From NCBI RefSeq assembly GCF_003688595.1, contig NZ_RCWT01000015.1:104421-168420 (forward strand): a DNA stretch of 64,000 nucleotides. Reading direction: 5' to 3'. A program made the position numbers and the translations under genes. The notes below the pieces were generated by a model, which saw nothing but the letters and a program-made list of their open reading frames with translations, had not been told where the DNA came from and did not search any database. Positions 41,502 to 51,108 of this stretch are shown here, piece by piece (within the stretch, counting starts at the first letter, position 1; each line of letters begins with the position of its first letter). Source of the stretch: Sphingomonas sp. PP-F2F-G114-C0414 (GTDB lineage Bacteria; Pseudomonadota; Alphaproteobacteria; Sphingomonadales; Sphingomonadaceae).

Positions 41502-43474
41502 GCAGCCTCCGAAAACTCGCTGTCGCGGCCGGCCTGCAACCCGAGTGGCAGGACGCAGCGGATCGTCGCCAGACCGTCGCCGACGATGCGCTGCGGGCGA
41601 TCCTGGAGTGCCTGGGCCATCCGTCCGGAAGCGAAAAGCAGATCGCCGAAAGCCTCGCCGCGATCGAAGCGCGAAACGCGCAGGGTGTTCGTTTCTTGTC
41701 CATCGATGTGGGAGACCCGATCCGGCTGGCATCAAAGCTATCAGGCGAAGCCGAACTTACGTTCGAGGATGGTACGACGCGCTCCGTCACAGTCGATGAT
41801 GGGGAGTTAAGTCCGATAAGCAAGAGCGGCTACCACAAGCTTGAAATCAATGGCGAAGTCATCGACATTCTCGTCGCGCCACGCCGCTGTTACACGATCG
41901 CCGACGCGCTACCGGGTCGCAAACTCTGGGCGCCCGCCGTCCAGATCCCGAGCCTCCGCACCGACGTGCCGAAGGCGTTCGGTGACTTCGTTTCGCTAGC
42001 CGATGCCGCCCGAGCCTTCGGCCATTGCGGCGCCGATGCCCTCGCGATCAGCCCCACCCACGCGCTGTTCCCCGCCGACGCCAGCCGGTATAGCCCCTAC
42101 GCACCCTCGAGCCGACAATTCCTCAACGGCCTGTACGGTGACCCGGTCGCATTCGGTACACAGTCCGACATCCGCGACTTTCCCGAACTGATCGATTGGC
42201 ACGCCGCGATCCCGGAAAAGCTCGCGCAACTACGCAAGAGCTTCGACCAAACGCTTTCACAGATTGAAGAAACCCTGACAACGTTCAGGCGACAAGGTGG
42301 CGACGGCCTCGAACGCCATGCCGAGTTCGACGCCCTCCACGCGCACTTCTTCGCGACCACCGGTGCACGCGGCTGGCAGCAATGGCCGACCGAGTATCAC
42401 GATCCTGCCAGCCCTACCGTCCGCCGCTTCGTCACGGAGCATGCGGACGACGTCACGTTCTACATCTTCCTCCAGTGGTTAGCGCGCCGCGACCTCGACG
42501 CCGCGCAGACGGCCGCCAAGGACGCCGGCATGGCGATCGGCCTCATCGCAGATCTCGCCGTCGGCATGGACCCCGGCGGCAGCCACGGCTGGAGCCGACG
42601 CAGCGACTTGCTCACCGGCCTCTCGATCGGCGCGCCGCCCGATCCGCTCGGCCCCGACGGACAAAGCTGGGGCATCACCGGGTTCGACCCACAAGCCCTG
42701 CGCGACACCGGCTTTGCCCCCTTCATCGCGACGATCCGTTCGGCGCTCGCACACGCCGGTGGCATCCGCATCGACCACGCGTTCGGCCTCCGCCGCCTCT
42801 GGGTCGTCCCCGAATGTGCGTCTGCCGCGGAGGGCGCATACCTCGACATGCCGTTCGAAGACTTGATGCGGATCGTCGCGATGGAATCGCAGCGTGCCGA
42901 GGCGATCGTGATCGGCGAAGACCTCGGTACCGTACCCGACGGGTTCCGCGAGGCGATGGACGCCCGTGCCATGCTCGGCATGCGCGTCCTCTGGTTCGAG
43001 CGCGACGCGGACGGCTTCGTCCCCCCCGCCAGATGGTCGACCGACGCGGTAGCGATGACCGGTACGCACGACCTTGCCACCGTCGCTGGCTGGTGGAGCG
43101 GCCGCGATATCGACTGGACGTGGAACCTCGGACGCAAGTCCGACGCTGCCGACAAACCCACGGACCTCGCCGCCCGCGCCGAGGACCGCGTCGCGCTCTG
43201 GTCTGCATTCCACACCGGCACCGAACAGCCAACCCCCGAAGACACCGATCCGGTCGTCGACGCCGCCGTTGCCCATGTCGCCAGCACGCCCTGCGCGCTC
43301 GCCATCATCCCGATCGAAGACCTCGCCGGGCAGGTCGAGCAACCCAACCTCCCCGGCACGATCGACGAACACCCCAACTGGCGCCGCCGCATGCCCGACA
43401 CGACCGAGGCGCTGCTGGCTCGCCCCGACGTCGCCGCCCGCATCGACACGCTCAACGCCACGAGATCCGCATGA
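41498..43474 (+). CDS. malQ: 4-alpha-glucanotransferase MalQ (amylomaltase)
   Basis: 658 residues; ATG overlaps the treZ stop (ATGA). An N-terminal helical/beta region (about 1-130) precedes the GH77 barrel: SPTHALFPADASRYSPYAPSSR, GGIRIDHAFGLRRLWVVPE (Asp), AIVIGEDLGTVPDGFR (Glu) and VAMTGTHDLATVAGWW (Asp). It disproportionates short maltodextrins left by the trehalose pathway so they can re-enter it. The longer N terminus is like the E. coli type of MalQ. Confidence 0.95.
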   Translation: MSSLRKLAVAAGLQPEWQDAADRRQTVADDALRAILECLGHPSGSEKQIAESLAAIEARNAQGVRFLSIDVGDPIRLASKLSGEAELTFEDGTTRSVTVDDGELSPISKSGYHKLEINGEVIDILVAPRRCYTIADALPGRKLWAPAVQIPSLRTDVPKAFGDFVSLADAARAFGHCGADALAISPTHALFPADASRYSPYAPSSRQFLNGLYGDPVAFGTQSDIRDFPELIDWHAAIPEKLAQLRKSFDQTLSQIEETLTTFRRQGGDGLERHAEFDALHAHFFATTGARGWQQWPTEYHDPASPTVRRFVTEHADDVTFYIFLQWLARRDLDAAQTAAKDAGMAIGLIADLAVGMDPGGSHGWSRRSDLLTGLSIGAPPDPLGPDGQSWGITGFDPQALRDTGFAPFIATIRSALAHAGGIRIDHAFGLRRLWVVPECASAAEGAYLDMPFEDLMRIVAMESQRAEAIVIGEDLGTVPDGFREAMDARAMLGMRVLWFERDADGFVPPARWSTDAVAMTGTHDLATVAGWWSGRDIDWTWNLGRKSDAADKPTDLAARAEDRVALWSAFHTGTEQPTPEDTDPVVDAAVAHVASTPCALAIIPIEDLAGQVEQPNLPGTIDEHPNWRRRMPDTTEALLARPDVAARIDTLNATRSA

Positions 43475-45912
43475 CCGCCCTCACCACGCCCCGCGCAACC
43501 TACCGCATCCAGTTCCACAAGGACTTCACCTTCGCCGATGCCGAATCGCTGGTGCCGTATCTCGACGAGCTCGGGATCAGCCACCTCTACGCCTCGCCGA
43601 TCACCACCGCGCGAAGCGGGTCCACGCACGGCTACGACGTGGTCGATCCGACCCGCATCAACCCCGAACTTGGCGGCGAAGACGCGTTCCGAAGCTTGGT
43701 TGCCGCCCTCCGCGCGCGCGACATGGGTGTCATCATCGACATCGTCCCCAACCACATGGGCGTCGCCGGTGGTGAGAACGGGTGGTGGAATAACGTTCTA
43801 ACACACGGTAAAGACAGTGAATTTACACGCTACTTCGACATCGACTGGCGCGAAAAGCTCGTCCTCCCGATCCTCGGCGATCCGCTCGCCGAAACACTGG
43901 CCAACGGCGCGCTGAAGGTCGAGCAACTCGGCAACCGCTACGTTCTCGAAGCATACGGCGAACACCGCATGCCCCTCCGCGACGAGGACCAGACGACCGC
44001 AGCGACGGACGACATCGCCGCGCTGATCGACCGCCAGCATTACCGCCTGGCGTCATGGCGCGTCGCGAACGACGAACTCAACTGGCGGCGGTTCTTCACG
44101 ATCAACGACCTCGCCGGCCTGCGCGCCGAAGACGCCGTCGTGTTCGAGGCGACGCACGCACTGTATTTGCGCCTCTACGCCGAGGGCCTGATCGACGGCG
44201 TCCGCGTCGATCACGTCGACGGCCTGACCGACCCGGCCGGCTATTGCCAGCAACTCCGGGCGCGCCTCGACGCGAGCGAACGTCCCGCCGATGCGCCGGC
44301 TGGGCCTGCCTACATTGTCATCGAGAAGATCCTCGCCGACGGCGAACCGCTCAGCACCGACTGGGGCGTCGACGGCACCAGCGGGTACGACTTCATGGAG
44401 CAGGTCACCGCCTTGCTCCACGCGCCCGCCGGGGCAGAACCACTCGCCGAACTCTGGGCCGACATAAGCGGGCGATCCGCCGACTTCGCGCCCGAGGAAC
44501 TGCGCGCGCGGCAGGAACTGCTCGCCTGGCAGTTCGACGCGCAGCACCGACGGTGCGTCGAGGCGTTCGCCGCGCTCGCCCGCACGGCCGTCGAGTGTGA
44601 TGGTCTGACAACGGGCATGCTGCACCGCGCGATCGAGCGGTTGCTCTGGGTCTTCCCGGTCTACCGCACCTACGGCACGGGCGATGCCGCACCGGCAGCA
44701 GACATCGAGATTCGCGACACCGTCCGCGAGCGCGTCGCCGCGTTCGTCCCCCCCGGTGAAGACGTCGTCGACGACCAAATCCTGTCCTGGCTGGCAGGCG
44801 AGGGGCCCGGCGACCCCGCACTCGCAGCCGACGCCGTGCGGCAGTTCCAGCAACTCTCCGCGCCGATCGCCGCCAAGGCGGTCGAGGATACCGCCTTCTA
44901 CCGCTACGGTCGCCTGCTGTCGCGTAACGACGTCGGTTTCGACGCCGCGCGGATGTCGCTCGATATCGATGCGTTCCACGCCGCGATGATCGAGCGGGCG
45001 CGGGACTGGCCGTCAGCGATGCTCGCGACCGCGACGCACGACCACAAGCGCGGCGAGGACGTCCGCGCGCGGCTCGCGGTGCTCAGCGAGATACCCGATC
45101 TCTGGCGCACGTGTGCGGAGCATTGGCTCGAACTGGCTGCCCCGCACGCGGAAGGCGTCGATCCCGCCGACACCTATATGCTGCTCCAGACGCTGTTCGG
45201 CGCATGGCCGACGAACCTTCACGCGTCGAACGCCGAGGCCCTTTCGGAGTATGCAGAGCGGATCGTCGCGTGGCAGGAAAAGGCGTTGCGCGAGGCCAAG
45301 CTTCGTTCGTCCTGGGAGGCACCGGACGATGCGTACGAAACTCGTTGCCATGACCTCGCGCGGGCGTTGCTCGATCCCGCACGATCTCACGCGTTCCTCG
45401 AGGACATCGTTGCGTTCGTAGGCCGGATCGCGCTGGCCGCGGCCGCGAACAGCCTTGCGCAGGTTGCGCTGCGCTACGCCGTGCCCGGCGTCCCCGACCT
45501 GTATCAGGGCACCGAAATGGCCGATCTGAGCCTGGTCGACCCCGACAATCGCCGTCCGGTCGACTATGCGCGCCTTTGCGATCGGTCGGCCGCGAAGACT
45601 CCGGCGAAGATGGCGTTGATCAAGCGGCTTCTCGCGCTGCGCCGAGAGCATGCCGACGTGTTCTCGGAAGGCGCTTACGAGCCTGTGGCCTTGACCGGCG
45701 TTCGCGCGGATCGGGCCATAGCGTTCCGGCGGGTAGGCAAGGAGGCAAGTCTGCGCTGCGTCGTCCCGTTGCGCTGCGCCGAGCGTCATCTGGAAGGGAT
45801 CGACGGGCGCGATTGGTGGGGCGACACCGCGCTCGCATCCGGCGAACTGCTCGCTGATCTGCTCGGCGAACACGCGCTATCGGTCGAGATGCTGTCTTTG
45901 CAGCAGCGTTAG
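43471..45912 (+). CDS. treY: Malto-oligosyltrehalose synthase TreY
   Basis: 813 residues; ATG overlaps the malQ stop (ATGA). PRATYRIQFHKDFTFADAESLVPYLDELGISHLYASPI and SGSTHGYDVVDP are signature TreY sequence; the catalytic set is GVRVDHVDGLTDP (Asp), YIVIEKIL (Glu) and LATATHDHKRGED (Asp), and the C terminus has GVPDLYQGTEM. Converts the reducing-end alpha-1,4 bond into the alpha,alpha-1,1 bond of trehalose. An open frame extends upstream to 42382 but only overlaps malQ out of frame. Confidence 0.96.
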   Translation: MTALTTPRATYRIQFHKDFTFADAESLVPYLDELGISHLYASPITTARSGSTHGYDVVDPTRINPELGGEDAFRSLVAALRARDMGVIIDIVPNHMGVAGGENGWWNNVLTHGKDSEFTRYFDIDWREKLVLPILGDPLAETLANGALKVEQLGNRYVLEAYGEHRMPLRDEDQTTAATDDIAALIDRQHYRLASWRVANDELNWRRFFTINDLAGLRAEDAVVFEATHALYLRLYAEGLIDGVRVDHVDGLTDPAGYCQQLRARLDASERPADAPAGPAYIVIEKILADGEPLSTDWGVDGTSGYDFMEQVTALLHAPAGAEPLAELWADISGRSADFAPEELRARQELLAWQFDAQHRRCVEAFAALARTAVECDGLTTGMLHRAIERLLWVFPVYRTYGTGDAAPAADIEIRDTVRERVAAFVPPGEDVVDDQILSWLAGEGPGDPALAADAVRQFQQLSAPIAAKAVEDTAFYRYGRLLSRNDVGFDAARMSLDIDAFHAAMIERARDWPSAMLATATHDHKRGEDVRARLAVLSEIPDLWRTCAEHWLELAAPHAEGVDPADTYMLLQTLFGAWPTNLHASNAEALSEYAERIVAWQEKALREAKLRSSWEAPDDAYETRCHDLARALLDPARSHAFLEDIVAFVGRIALAAAANSLAQVALRYAVPGVPDLYQGTEMADLSLVDPDNRRPVDYARLCDRSAAKTPAKMALIKRLLALRREHADVFSEGAYEPVALTGVRADRAIAFRRVGKEASLRCVVPLRCAERHLEGIDGRDWWGDTALASGELLADLLGEHALSVEMLSLQQR

Positions 45913-45928
45913 CGCCGATCGCGAGACT

Positions 45929-45964
45929 GGGAGGTTGGGATCGAGCGAGTGACGCCAACCTCCC
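45929..45964. terminator. Bidirectional terminator hairpin between treY and the TonB receptor
   Basis: Stem GGGAGGTTGG / CCAACCTCCC (10 bases) with a 16-base loop in the short gap between two convergent genes. Confidence 0.65.
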
Positions 45965-45974
45965 TTGACCGCGC

Positions 45975-48140
45975 TTAGAGCCCGAAGCGGAGCGTCGCGC
46001 GGAAATCGCGGCCGGCGAGCGGGGCGAAGTCCTTGAGGAAGCTCGTCGCGCGGCGTGCGTTCACGTCGAACAGGTTGTTCGCGCTCAGCAACAGGGTCGT
46101 CTTCGACTCCTTGCCGAACGGGCTGAGGCCGATCGACGCGTTGACCATCGTGTACGCGTTGGTCTTCGTCTCGAACGCGGCGATGCGGTTCTGGTCGAAC
46201 ACGTGCTCGACCTCGACGCGGCCGTTGATCCGGTCGCCCTGCGCTTCGATACCGCCCAGCACGCGCATCGGCGGGATGCGTGGGACCGCGCCCTGGTCGA
46301 CGATGTTCGCGTGGACGTAGTCGCCCAGCACGTCGGCGTTGACCGCATAACCGCCGATCTGCGCGACCTTCACCGACGCGTCCGCCTCGAACCCGTAATA
46401 GCGGGCATCGGCCTGCTGGTATTGGAAGCAGGGCAGGTCGACGACGCGGCCCGACGGATCGGCCGCCGTCTGGCAGACCGAGGATGCCACTTGGTTCTCC
46501 GAGATATAGTTCGAGAACCAGTTGTAATAGGCCGACGCGTCGAAGCTGAAGCCGTCGCCATGCGCGTGCAGCGTGCCTTCTAGGCCCCACGACTTCTCCA
46601 ACCGGAAGTTCGGATTGCCCAGTTCGTACGCCTGCGTCCCGGCATGCGCGCCGTTCGCGAACAGCTCTTCGGCCGATGGCGCACGCTCGGTCCGCGAGCC
46701 GTTCAGGCCGACGCGGATGGTGTCGGTCAGCGCGTAGGAGGCACCGAGCGAACCCGAAACCGAATGATAGCTCTGGCTGCCACGGAAGAAGCGCAGATCG
46801 TCCTCGGGCGTGCGCGCAGCGAGATCGGTGATCTCGTAGCGTACGCCGCCCTCGGCGCGGAACTTGCCGGCCTCATATTGTTGCAGCGTGAAGAGGCCGG
46901 TCTGGTTGGTCTCGTTCTTCGGCAGGAAGGCTTCGTCGCCGACCACGTTGAAGATGCGGTTGTAGAACTGCACGCCAGACGCGCCCTGCCAGCCGCCGCG
47001 GTTTGCCTGAACGACTTCGAGGCGTCCTTCGAGGCCCTTGTTGTAGAAGGCGGTGCCGACGGAGTTGTCTTCCTCGAGCTCGAAATGACGGTAGCTCGCC
47101 TGACCGGCGCGGATGCGGATCTTGCTCAGCACGTCACCGCCGGTATCGATCTCGCCGCGCAGGTCGACGCGGTTCTGGACGACGTCGAGCCGCGGGGCTT
47201 CCTGTTCCTGGCCGGGTTGTGTCGCGTAGCGGATCGGCACGCCGTACAGGCTGTCGTAATGGCTGTACGAGATGCCGAGATTGCCGGTGTCGGTGATGAT
47301 CGAGGCGCCAGCACCCGCGGTCCAGGTTTCGGCCTGCGTGTTGGGCAGCTTGCCCTTCAACCGCGCCGATGCGGCATAGTCGATGGACTCGGCGTCGTTC
47401 GGATCAACGGGTGTGGTGGCCGCCGTCGCCTGCGCCTGCGCGCGCGCGTCGCGCGACAGGATGTAGCCGCCGGTGCGCAGGTCGCCTGACTTGAGGTACG
47501 AGCCATCGGCGTGGAGCACGAGATGCGAGCCGACCGCGACGTCGCCGGCCATCCCGCCGGAGCGCTCGTTGGCGGCCGAGCCGTAATTGGCGATGCCGTT
47601 CACGCGGTAGCCGTTCTCGGGCACGGTGCGCGGGATGCGCGTGTCGATGACGTTGACGACGCCGCCGACCGCCGACGTGCCGTACAGCAGCGCGCTGGGG
47701 CCGCGGAGGATCTCGATGCGCTCGGCGAGCAGCGGGTCGATGATGACCGCGTGATCGACCGAGGTGTTCGAGACGTCGATCGAGCCGATCCCGTCGGTCA
47801 GTACGCGGATCCGGTCACCCTGGAAGCCACGCAGGATCGGCCGCGAGGCGCTCGGGCCGAACGAAGAGGCCGACACGCCGGGCTGACGCGCGAGCGTCTC
47901 GCCGATCGACGGGCGCAGCTGGCGCGTGAGTTCCTGGCCGGTGAGGACGGTGGTGCCCTGCAACACGTCGCGCTCGCTGGTCTGGATCGGCGCGGTGACG
48001 ATGATGTCGCGCTGGTTGGTCGATCCGACCGATGCCGGGGCGGGGGCTGGCGTCGCAGGATCCGCGGCGGTCGTCTGCGCATGCGCTTGTGCGGCTAGGA
48101 GGGCGGCCAGGGCGGTGGCGCCGAACAGCATCGTCTTCAT
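45975..48140 (-). CDS. TonB-dependent outer-membrane receptor, ZnuD-like (zinc uptake)
   Basis: 721 residues with signal peptide MKTMLFGATALAALLAAQAHA. The plug domain has SVGSTNQRDIIVTAP, SIGETLARQPGVSASSFGPSASRPILRGF and ERIEILRGPSALLYGTSAVGGVVNV; the barrel ends in the aromatic-type RDFRATLRFGL. SSVCQTAADPSGRVVDLPCFQYQQADARYYGFEA, with its Cys pair and QADA-YYG, is typical of the ZnuD family. Transport of zinc is inferred from this resemblance and from the dyad 45-60 bases ahead of the start. Adjacent genes do not confirm the substrate. Confidence 0.85.
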   Translation of the reverse strand: MKTMLFGATALAALLAAQAHAQTTAADPATPAPAPASVGSTNQRDIIVTAPIQTSERDVLQGTTVLTGQELTRQLRPSIGETLARQPGVSASSFGPSASRPILRGFQGDRIRVLTDGIGSIDVSNTSVDHAVIIDPLLAERIEILRGPSALLYGTSAVGGVVNVIDTRIPRTVPENGYRVNGIANYGSAANERSGGMAGDVAVGSHLVLHADGSYLKSGDLRTGGYILSRDARAQAQATAATTPVDPNDAESIDYAASARLKGKLPNTQAETWTAGAGASIITDTGNLGISYSHYDSLYGVPIRYATQPGQEQEAPRLDVVQNRVDLRGEIDTGGDVLSKIRIRAGQASYRHFELEEDNSVGTAFYNKGLEGRLEVVQANRGGWQGASGVQFYNRIFNVVGDEAFLPKNETNQTGLFTLQQYEAGKFRAEGGVRYEITDLAARTPEDDLRFFRGSQSYHSVSGSLGASYALTDTIRVGLNGSRTERAPSAEELFANGAHAGTQAYELGNPNFRLEKSWGLEGTLHAHGDGFSFDASAYYNWFSNYISENQVASSVCQTAADPSGRVVDLPCFQYQQADARYYGFEADASVKVAQIGGYAVNADVLGDYVHANIVDQGAVPRIPPMRVLGGIEAQGDRINGRVEVEHVFDQNRIAAFETKTNAYTMVNASIGLSPFGKESKTTLLLSANNLFDVNARRATSFLKDFAPLAGRDFRATLRFGL

Positions 48141-48184
48141 TAAATTTCCCCGTGTCGTCCCTGAATGAACCGACGATTAAAACT

Positions 48185-48200
48185 ATATGATACATCATAT
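48185..48200. promoter_or_regulatory. AT-rich dyad operator upstream of the TonB receptor (Zur/Fur-like)
   Basis: ATATGATACATCATAT: 7-base arms ATATGAT and ATCATAT around AC, embedded in a further AACT...AGTT pairing. It is centred 52 bases before the receptor ATG in an otherwise GC-rich region. A metal-dependent repressor such as Zur would fit the gene; the binding protein is inferred. Confidence 0.5.
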
Positions 48201-48423
48201 CAAGTTTGAATTGGGTGAGGCGGGCACATCGGTGACTGGCTGTTACCGCAATGCAACACGGACCGGCCGTGAAAGTGGGATAGCGCTCGCCCTGACGTCA
48301 TGCTGATGAATGTCAGGATTCAGAACTGAGCATTGGATCTCGCGTGACCCTGGGTCCTGACTTTCGTCAGGATGACGGGGTGGGGGCGTTCCTCCCCCCC
48401 TTTTTAGATCGTCGCTGGTTCGT

Positions 48424-49251
48424 TCAGCGAACGCCAGTCACACCTGCAGGATGTCGAGTCCCCGCACTCGCATCGGCCGCGACCGGCAGCAACCGCGCCA
48501 GCCGATCCGCCCATGCCGCGCAGCCGTCGGTCGAGCCGAGCAGGTCCTGCCGGATCTCGATCTCCGCATAAGGCCGTCGCGCCGGATAGGCGTGGCGCGG
48601 GATGGTGTAGTCGATCAGGTCCATCCGGTACGGCTCGTTGTCGCCCACGATCAGGTCGGGCTCGGTCCGCAACACATCGAGCAGCGCGTGTGCGAACCCC
48701 GTGTCGCCACCGTCGTGGAGGATACCGATCTGCCAGGGTCGTTCCTGGTCGCGCAAAGCACCGCGCATCGCGGGCGTGAAGCTGTGGAGCGCCACGAGGA
48801 TGGTCCGCATCCCCGCCGCATCGCGCCGCGCCAACTCGGCCGCGATCGCCGCCTGATACGGCGCATGGATCTCCGCCAGCCGAGCCGCCCGGTCCGCGTC
48901 GCGCAGGCCGGCATTGCCCGGAACGACCGTCGCGTCGCTGATGTCCGCGATCAGGTCGGGCTGGGTCTCGTTGCGGTTGCAGTCGATCACCAGCCGCGAA
49001 TAGGTCTGGCGGACGAACACCGCGTCGAGCTTTTCCGCCAACATCGCGCCCAGTTCGCCGATGCCGATATCCCAGCCGATATGCCGCGCCAGATCAACAT
49101 CGTTCAGGCCCAGCGCGTTCAACCGCTTCGGCACCGCATTTCCGGCGTGATCGCCGATCAACAGGAACGATGACGCACCTTTGGGGTTGACCACCATGAC
49201 CGGTGCGGCATCTTCGGTCCCAAGCAGCGTTTGGCTGGCAGTGCTGTTCAT
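48424..49251 (-). CDS. N-formylglutamate amidohydrolase family protein
   Basis: 275 residues. FLLIGDHAGNAVPKRL, ARHIGWDIGIGEL, TYSRLVIDCNRNETQPDLIA, LVALHSFTP and the C-terminal YAEIEIRQDLL are typical of the N-formylglutamate amidohydrolase family (zinc hydrolases in histidine or peptidoglycan-derived metabolism). No hut genes are nearby, so a histidine-degradation role is not supported; a broader amidase role is possible. Its start is only 16 bases from the divergent transglutaminase start. Confidence 0.88.
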   Translation of the reverse strand: MNSTASQTLLGTEDAAPVMVVNPKGASSFLLIGDHAGNAVPKRLNALGLNDVDLARHIGWDIGIGELGAMLAEKLDAVFVRQTYSRLVIDCNRNETQPDLIADISDATVVPGNAGLRDADRAARLAEIHAPYQAAIAAELARRDAAGMRTILVALHSFTPAMRGALRDQERPWQIGILHDGGDTGFAHALLDVLRTEPDLIVGDNEPYRMDLIDYTIPRHAYPARRPYAEIEIRQDLLGSTDGCAAWADRLARLLPVAADASAGTRHPAGVTGVR

Positions 49252-49267
49252 GCGACGTGGATCCTCG

Positions 49268-50185
49268 ATGCCATCTCTAACGCTCTCTCATGTAACCAAA
49301 TACTCGTATCGCCAACCGGTTGCGTTCGGTGAGCACCGGATCATGGTCCGACCGCGCGAAAGCTACGACCAGCACCTGATCGATGCCACGCTGACGATCA
49401 GCCCCGAGCCCTCCGACATCCGCTGGCTGCACGACGTGTTCGGCAATTCGGTCGCGATCGCCACCTTCGCCAAGCGCGCGAAGAACCTCGTGATCGACAG
49501 CACGGTTCGCCTCGACCACAGCCCGGCGGAGCTGCAGCGGGTCGATATCGAACGCTATGCCCGGCAGTATCCGTTTACCTATTCGTCCGAGGAAATGCCC
49601 GATTTGCTGCGCTCGATCGAGCGCCAGCATCATGACCCGCAACGCCAGATCGACAGCTGGGCGCGGCGTTTCGTCGGCACCGGCGGGAAGACCGATACGC
49701 TGGCGATGCTGTCGGAAATGACTGCCGCGATCAAACGCGAATTCACCTATGTCCAGCGCCCCGAGAAGGGCACGCAGTCGCCGATCGAGACGCTCACCAC
49801 GCGCAAGGGCACGTGTCGCGACTATGCGATGCTGATGATCGAGGCGGTCCGCGCGCTCGGTTTCGCGGCGCGGTTCGTGTCGGGCTATGTCTACAACCCT
49901 ACACGTCGGGAGCATCGCACCGGCGGCGGCAACACGCATGCCTGGGTGCGCGTGTACCTGCCCGGCTCGGGCTGGGTCGAGTTCGATCCGACCAACGGCA
50001 TCGTCGGCAATCGCGGCCTCGTCCGCGTCGCGATTGCGCGCGACATCTATCAGGCGGTGCCGGTCTCGGGGACCTGGAGCGGCTTTCCCGGCAGCTTCCT
50101 CGACATGAGCGTGTCGGTCGACATCACCGTCGACGAGGACGCGGAGGTCGCGCGTCACCAGCATCCATCATCGCAATCCGCATGA
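49268..50185 (+). CDS. Transglutaminase-like cysteine peptidase (1)
   Basis: 305 residues from ATG 49268. The N-terminal bacterial transglutaminase domain (LTLSHVTKYSYRQPVAFGEHRIMVRPRES) is followed by the catalytic core with Cys in RKGTCRDYAMLMIEAVRALGFAARFVSGYVYNP, His in GGGNTHAWVRVYLPGSGWVEFDPTNG and Asp in the same segment. No signal peptide. Probably a peptidase or transamidase. It is followed 26 bases later by a second, related gene. Confidence 0.9.
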   Translation: MPSLTLSHVTKYSYRQPVAFGEHRIMVRPRESYDQHLIDATLTISPEPSDIRWLHDVFGNSVAIATFAKRAKNLVIDSTVRLDHSPAELQRVDIERYARQYPFTYSSEEMPDLLRSIERQHHDPQRQIDSWARRFVGTGGKTDTLAMLSEMTAAIKREFTYVQRPEKGTQSPIETLTTRKGTCRDYAMLMIEAVRALGFAARFVSGYVYNPTRREHRTGGGNTHAWVRVYLPGSGWVEFDPTNGIVGNRGLVRVAIARDIYQAVPVSGTWSGFPGSFLDMSVSVDITVDEDAEVARHQHPSSQSA

Positions 50186-50211
50186 CACCAGGGCATCCAA
50201 GGGGGACATCG

Positions 50212-51027
50212 ATGCTGATCAGGGCCGGCTACGACATTCGTTTCGAGACCGATGTGGCGACGCCGATGATGGCGATGCTGAGCCTGCATCCGTCGCGCAA
50301 CAAGGATCTGGTGACGCCGCACCGGCTCGCGGCCGATCCTGACGTGCCAACCTATGATTATCTCGATGCGTTCGGCAACGTCTGCTCGCGCTTCACCGTC
50401 CCCAAGGGCGGCTTGACGCTGTCGTGCGACTTCACGATCGAGGATAGCGGCCTGCCGGACCCCGTCTCCCCCGACGCGGTCCAGCACGCGGTCGAGGATC
50501 TGCCCGACGAGGTCCTCATCTACCTGCTCGGCAGCCGCTATTGCGAGACCGACCGGCTGTCTGAGACCGCGTGGTCGCTGTTCGGCCACGTTCCGGCGGG
50601 CTGGCAACGGGTCCAGGCGATCGTCGACTTCGCGCACGAGCATGTCGAGTTCGGCTATCACTTCGCCCGCCCGACCAAGACCGCGTGGGACGTCTATCAG
50701 GAGCGTCAGGGCGTGTGCCGCGACTTCGCGCACCTAGCGATCACGCTGTGCCGCTGCATGAACATCCCCGCCCGCTATTGCACTGGCTATCTCGGCGATA
50801 TCGGTATCCCGCCGGTCGATGCACCGATGGATTTCTCCGCGTGGTTCGACGTGTATCTCGGTGGCACCTGGCACACGCTCGACGCGCGCCACAACCGTCC
50901 GCGGATCGGCCGCATCCTGATGGCGCGGGGCAGGGACGCCACCGATACCGCGCTCACCACCAGCTTCGGCCCGGCGCGTCTGGTCGGCTTCGATGTCCAC
51001 ACCGACGAGATCGAAGCGGCGGGCTAA
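50212..51027 (+). CDS. Transglutaminase-like cysteine peptidase (2), His replaced
   Basis: 271 residues from ATG 50212 with an AAGGGGGA ribosome site. Catalytic Cys is in RQGVCRDFAHLAITLCRCMNIPARYCTGY and the Asp region in WHTLDARHNRPRIGR. Where the first paralogue has NTHAWVRVYL, this one has MDFSAWFDVYL, so the usual His is a Ser. The two genes are tandem and probably co-transcribed; the pair may act as a complex in which only one subunit has the full triad. Confidence 0.9.
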   Translation: MLIRAGYDIRFETDVATPMMAMLSLHPSRNKDLVTPHRLAADPDVPTYDYLDAFGNVCSRFTVPKGGLTLSCDFTIEDSGLPDPVSPDAVQHAVEDLPDEVLIYLLGSRYCETDRLSETAWSLFGHVPAGWQRVQAIVDFAHEHVEFGYHFARPTKTAWDVYQERQGVCRDFAHLAITLCRCMNIPARYCTGYLGDIGIPPVDAPMDFSAWFDVYLGGTWHTLDARHNRPRIGRILMARGRDATDTALTTSFGPARLVGFDVHTDEIEAAG

Positions 51028-51108
51028 ACCGGCGCTTGCGGTAAGTTAGGCCTTGTCGCGAGCGCCGCGTTCGGCCTAACGGCTCCGATCCCCCAAACTT
51101 ATGCTGCG

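Noticed and set aside
42382..43470. Upstream extension of the treY frame to a 1176-codon ORF
   Set aside because: The extra part is Arg/Pro-rich junk out of frame with malQ; TreY homology begins at 43471, where an ATGA overlap is present.
48351..48410. TCCTGAC/GTCAGGA hairpin and GGGGG...CCCCC followed by TTTTT before the amidohydrolase end
   Set aside because: The T-run fits only plus-strand transcription, and no plus-strand gene ends here; kept only as a possible repeat remnant.
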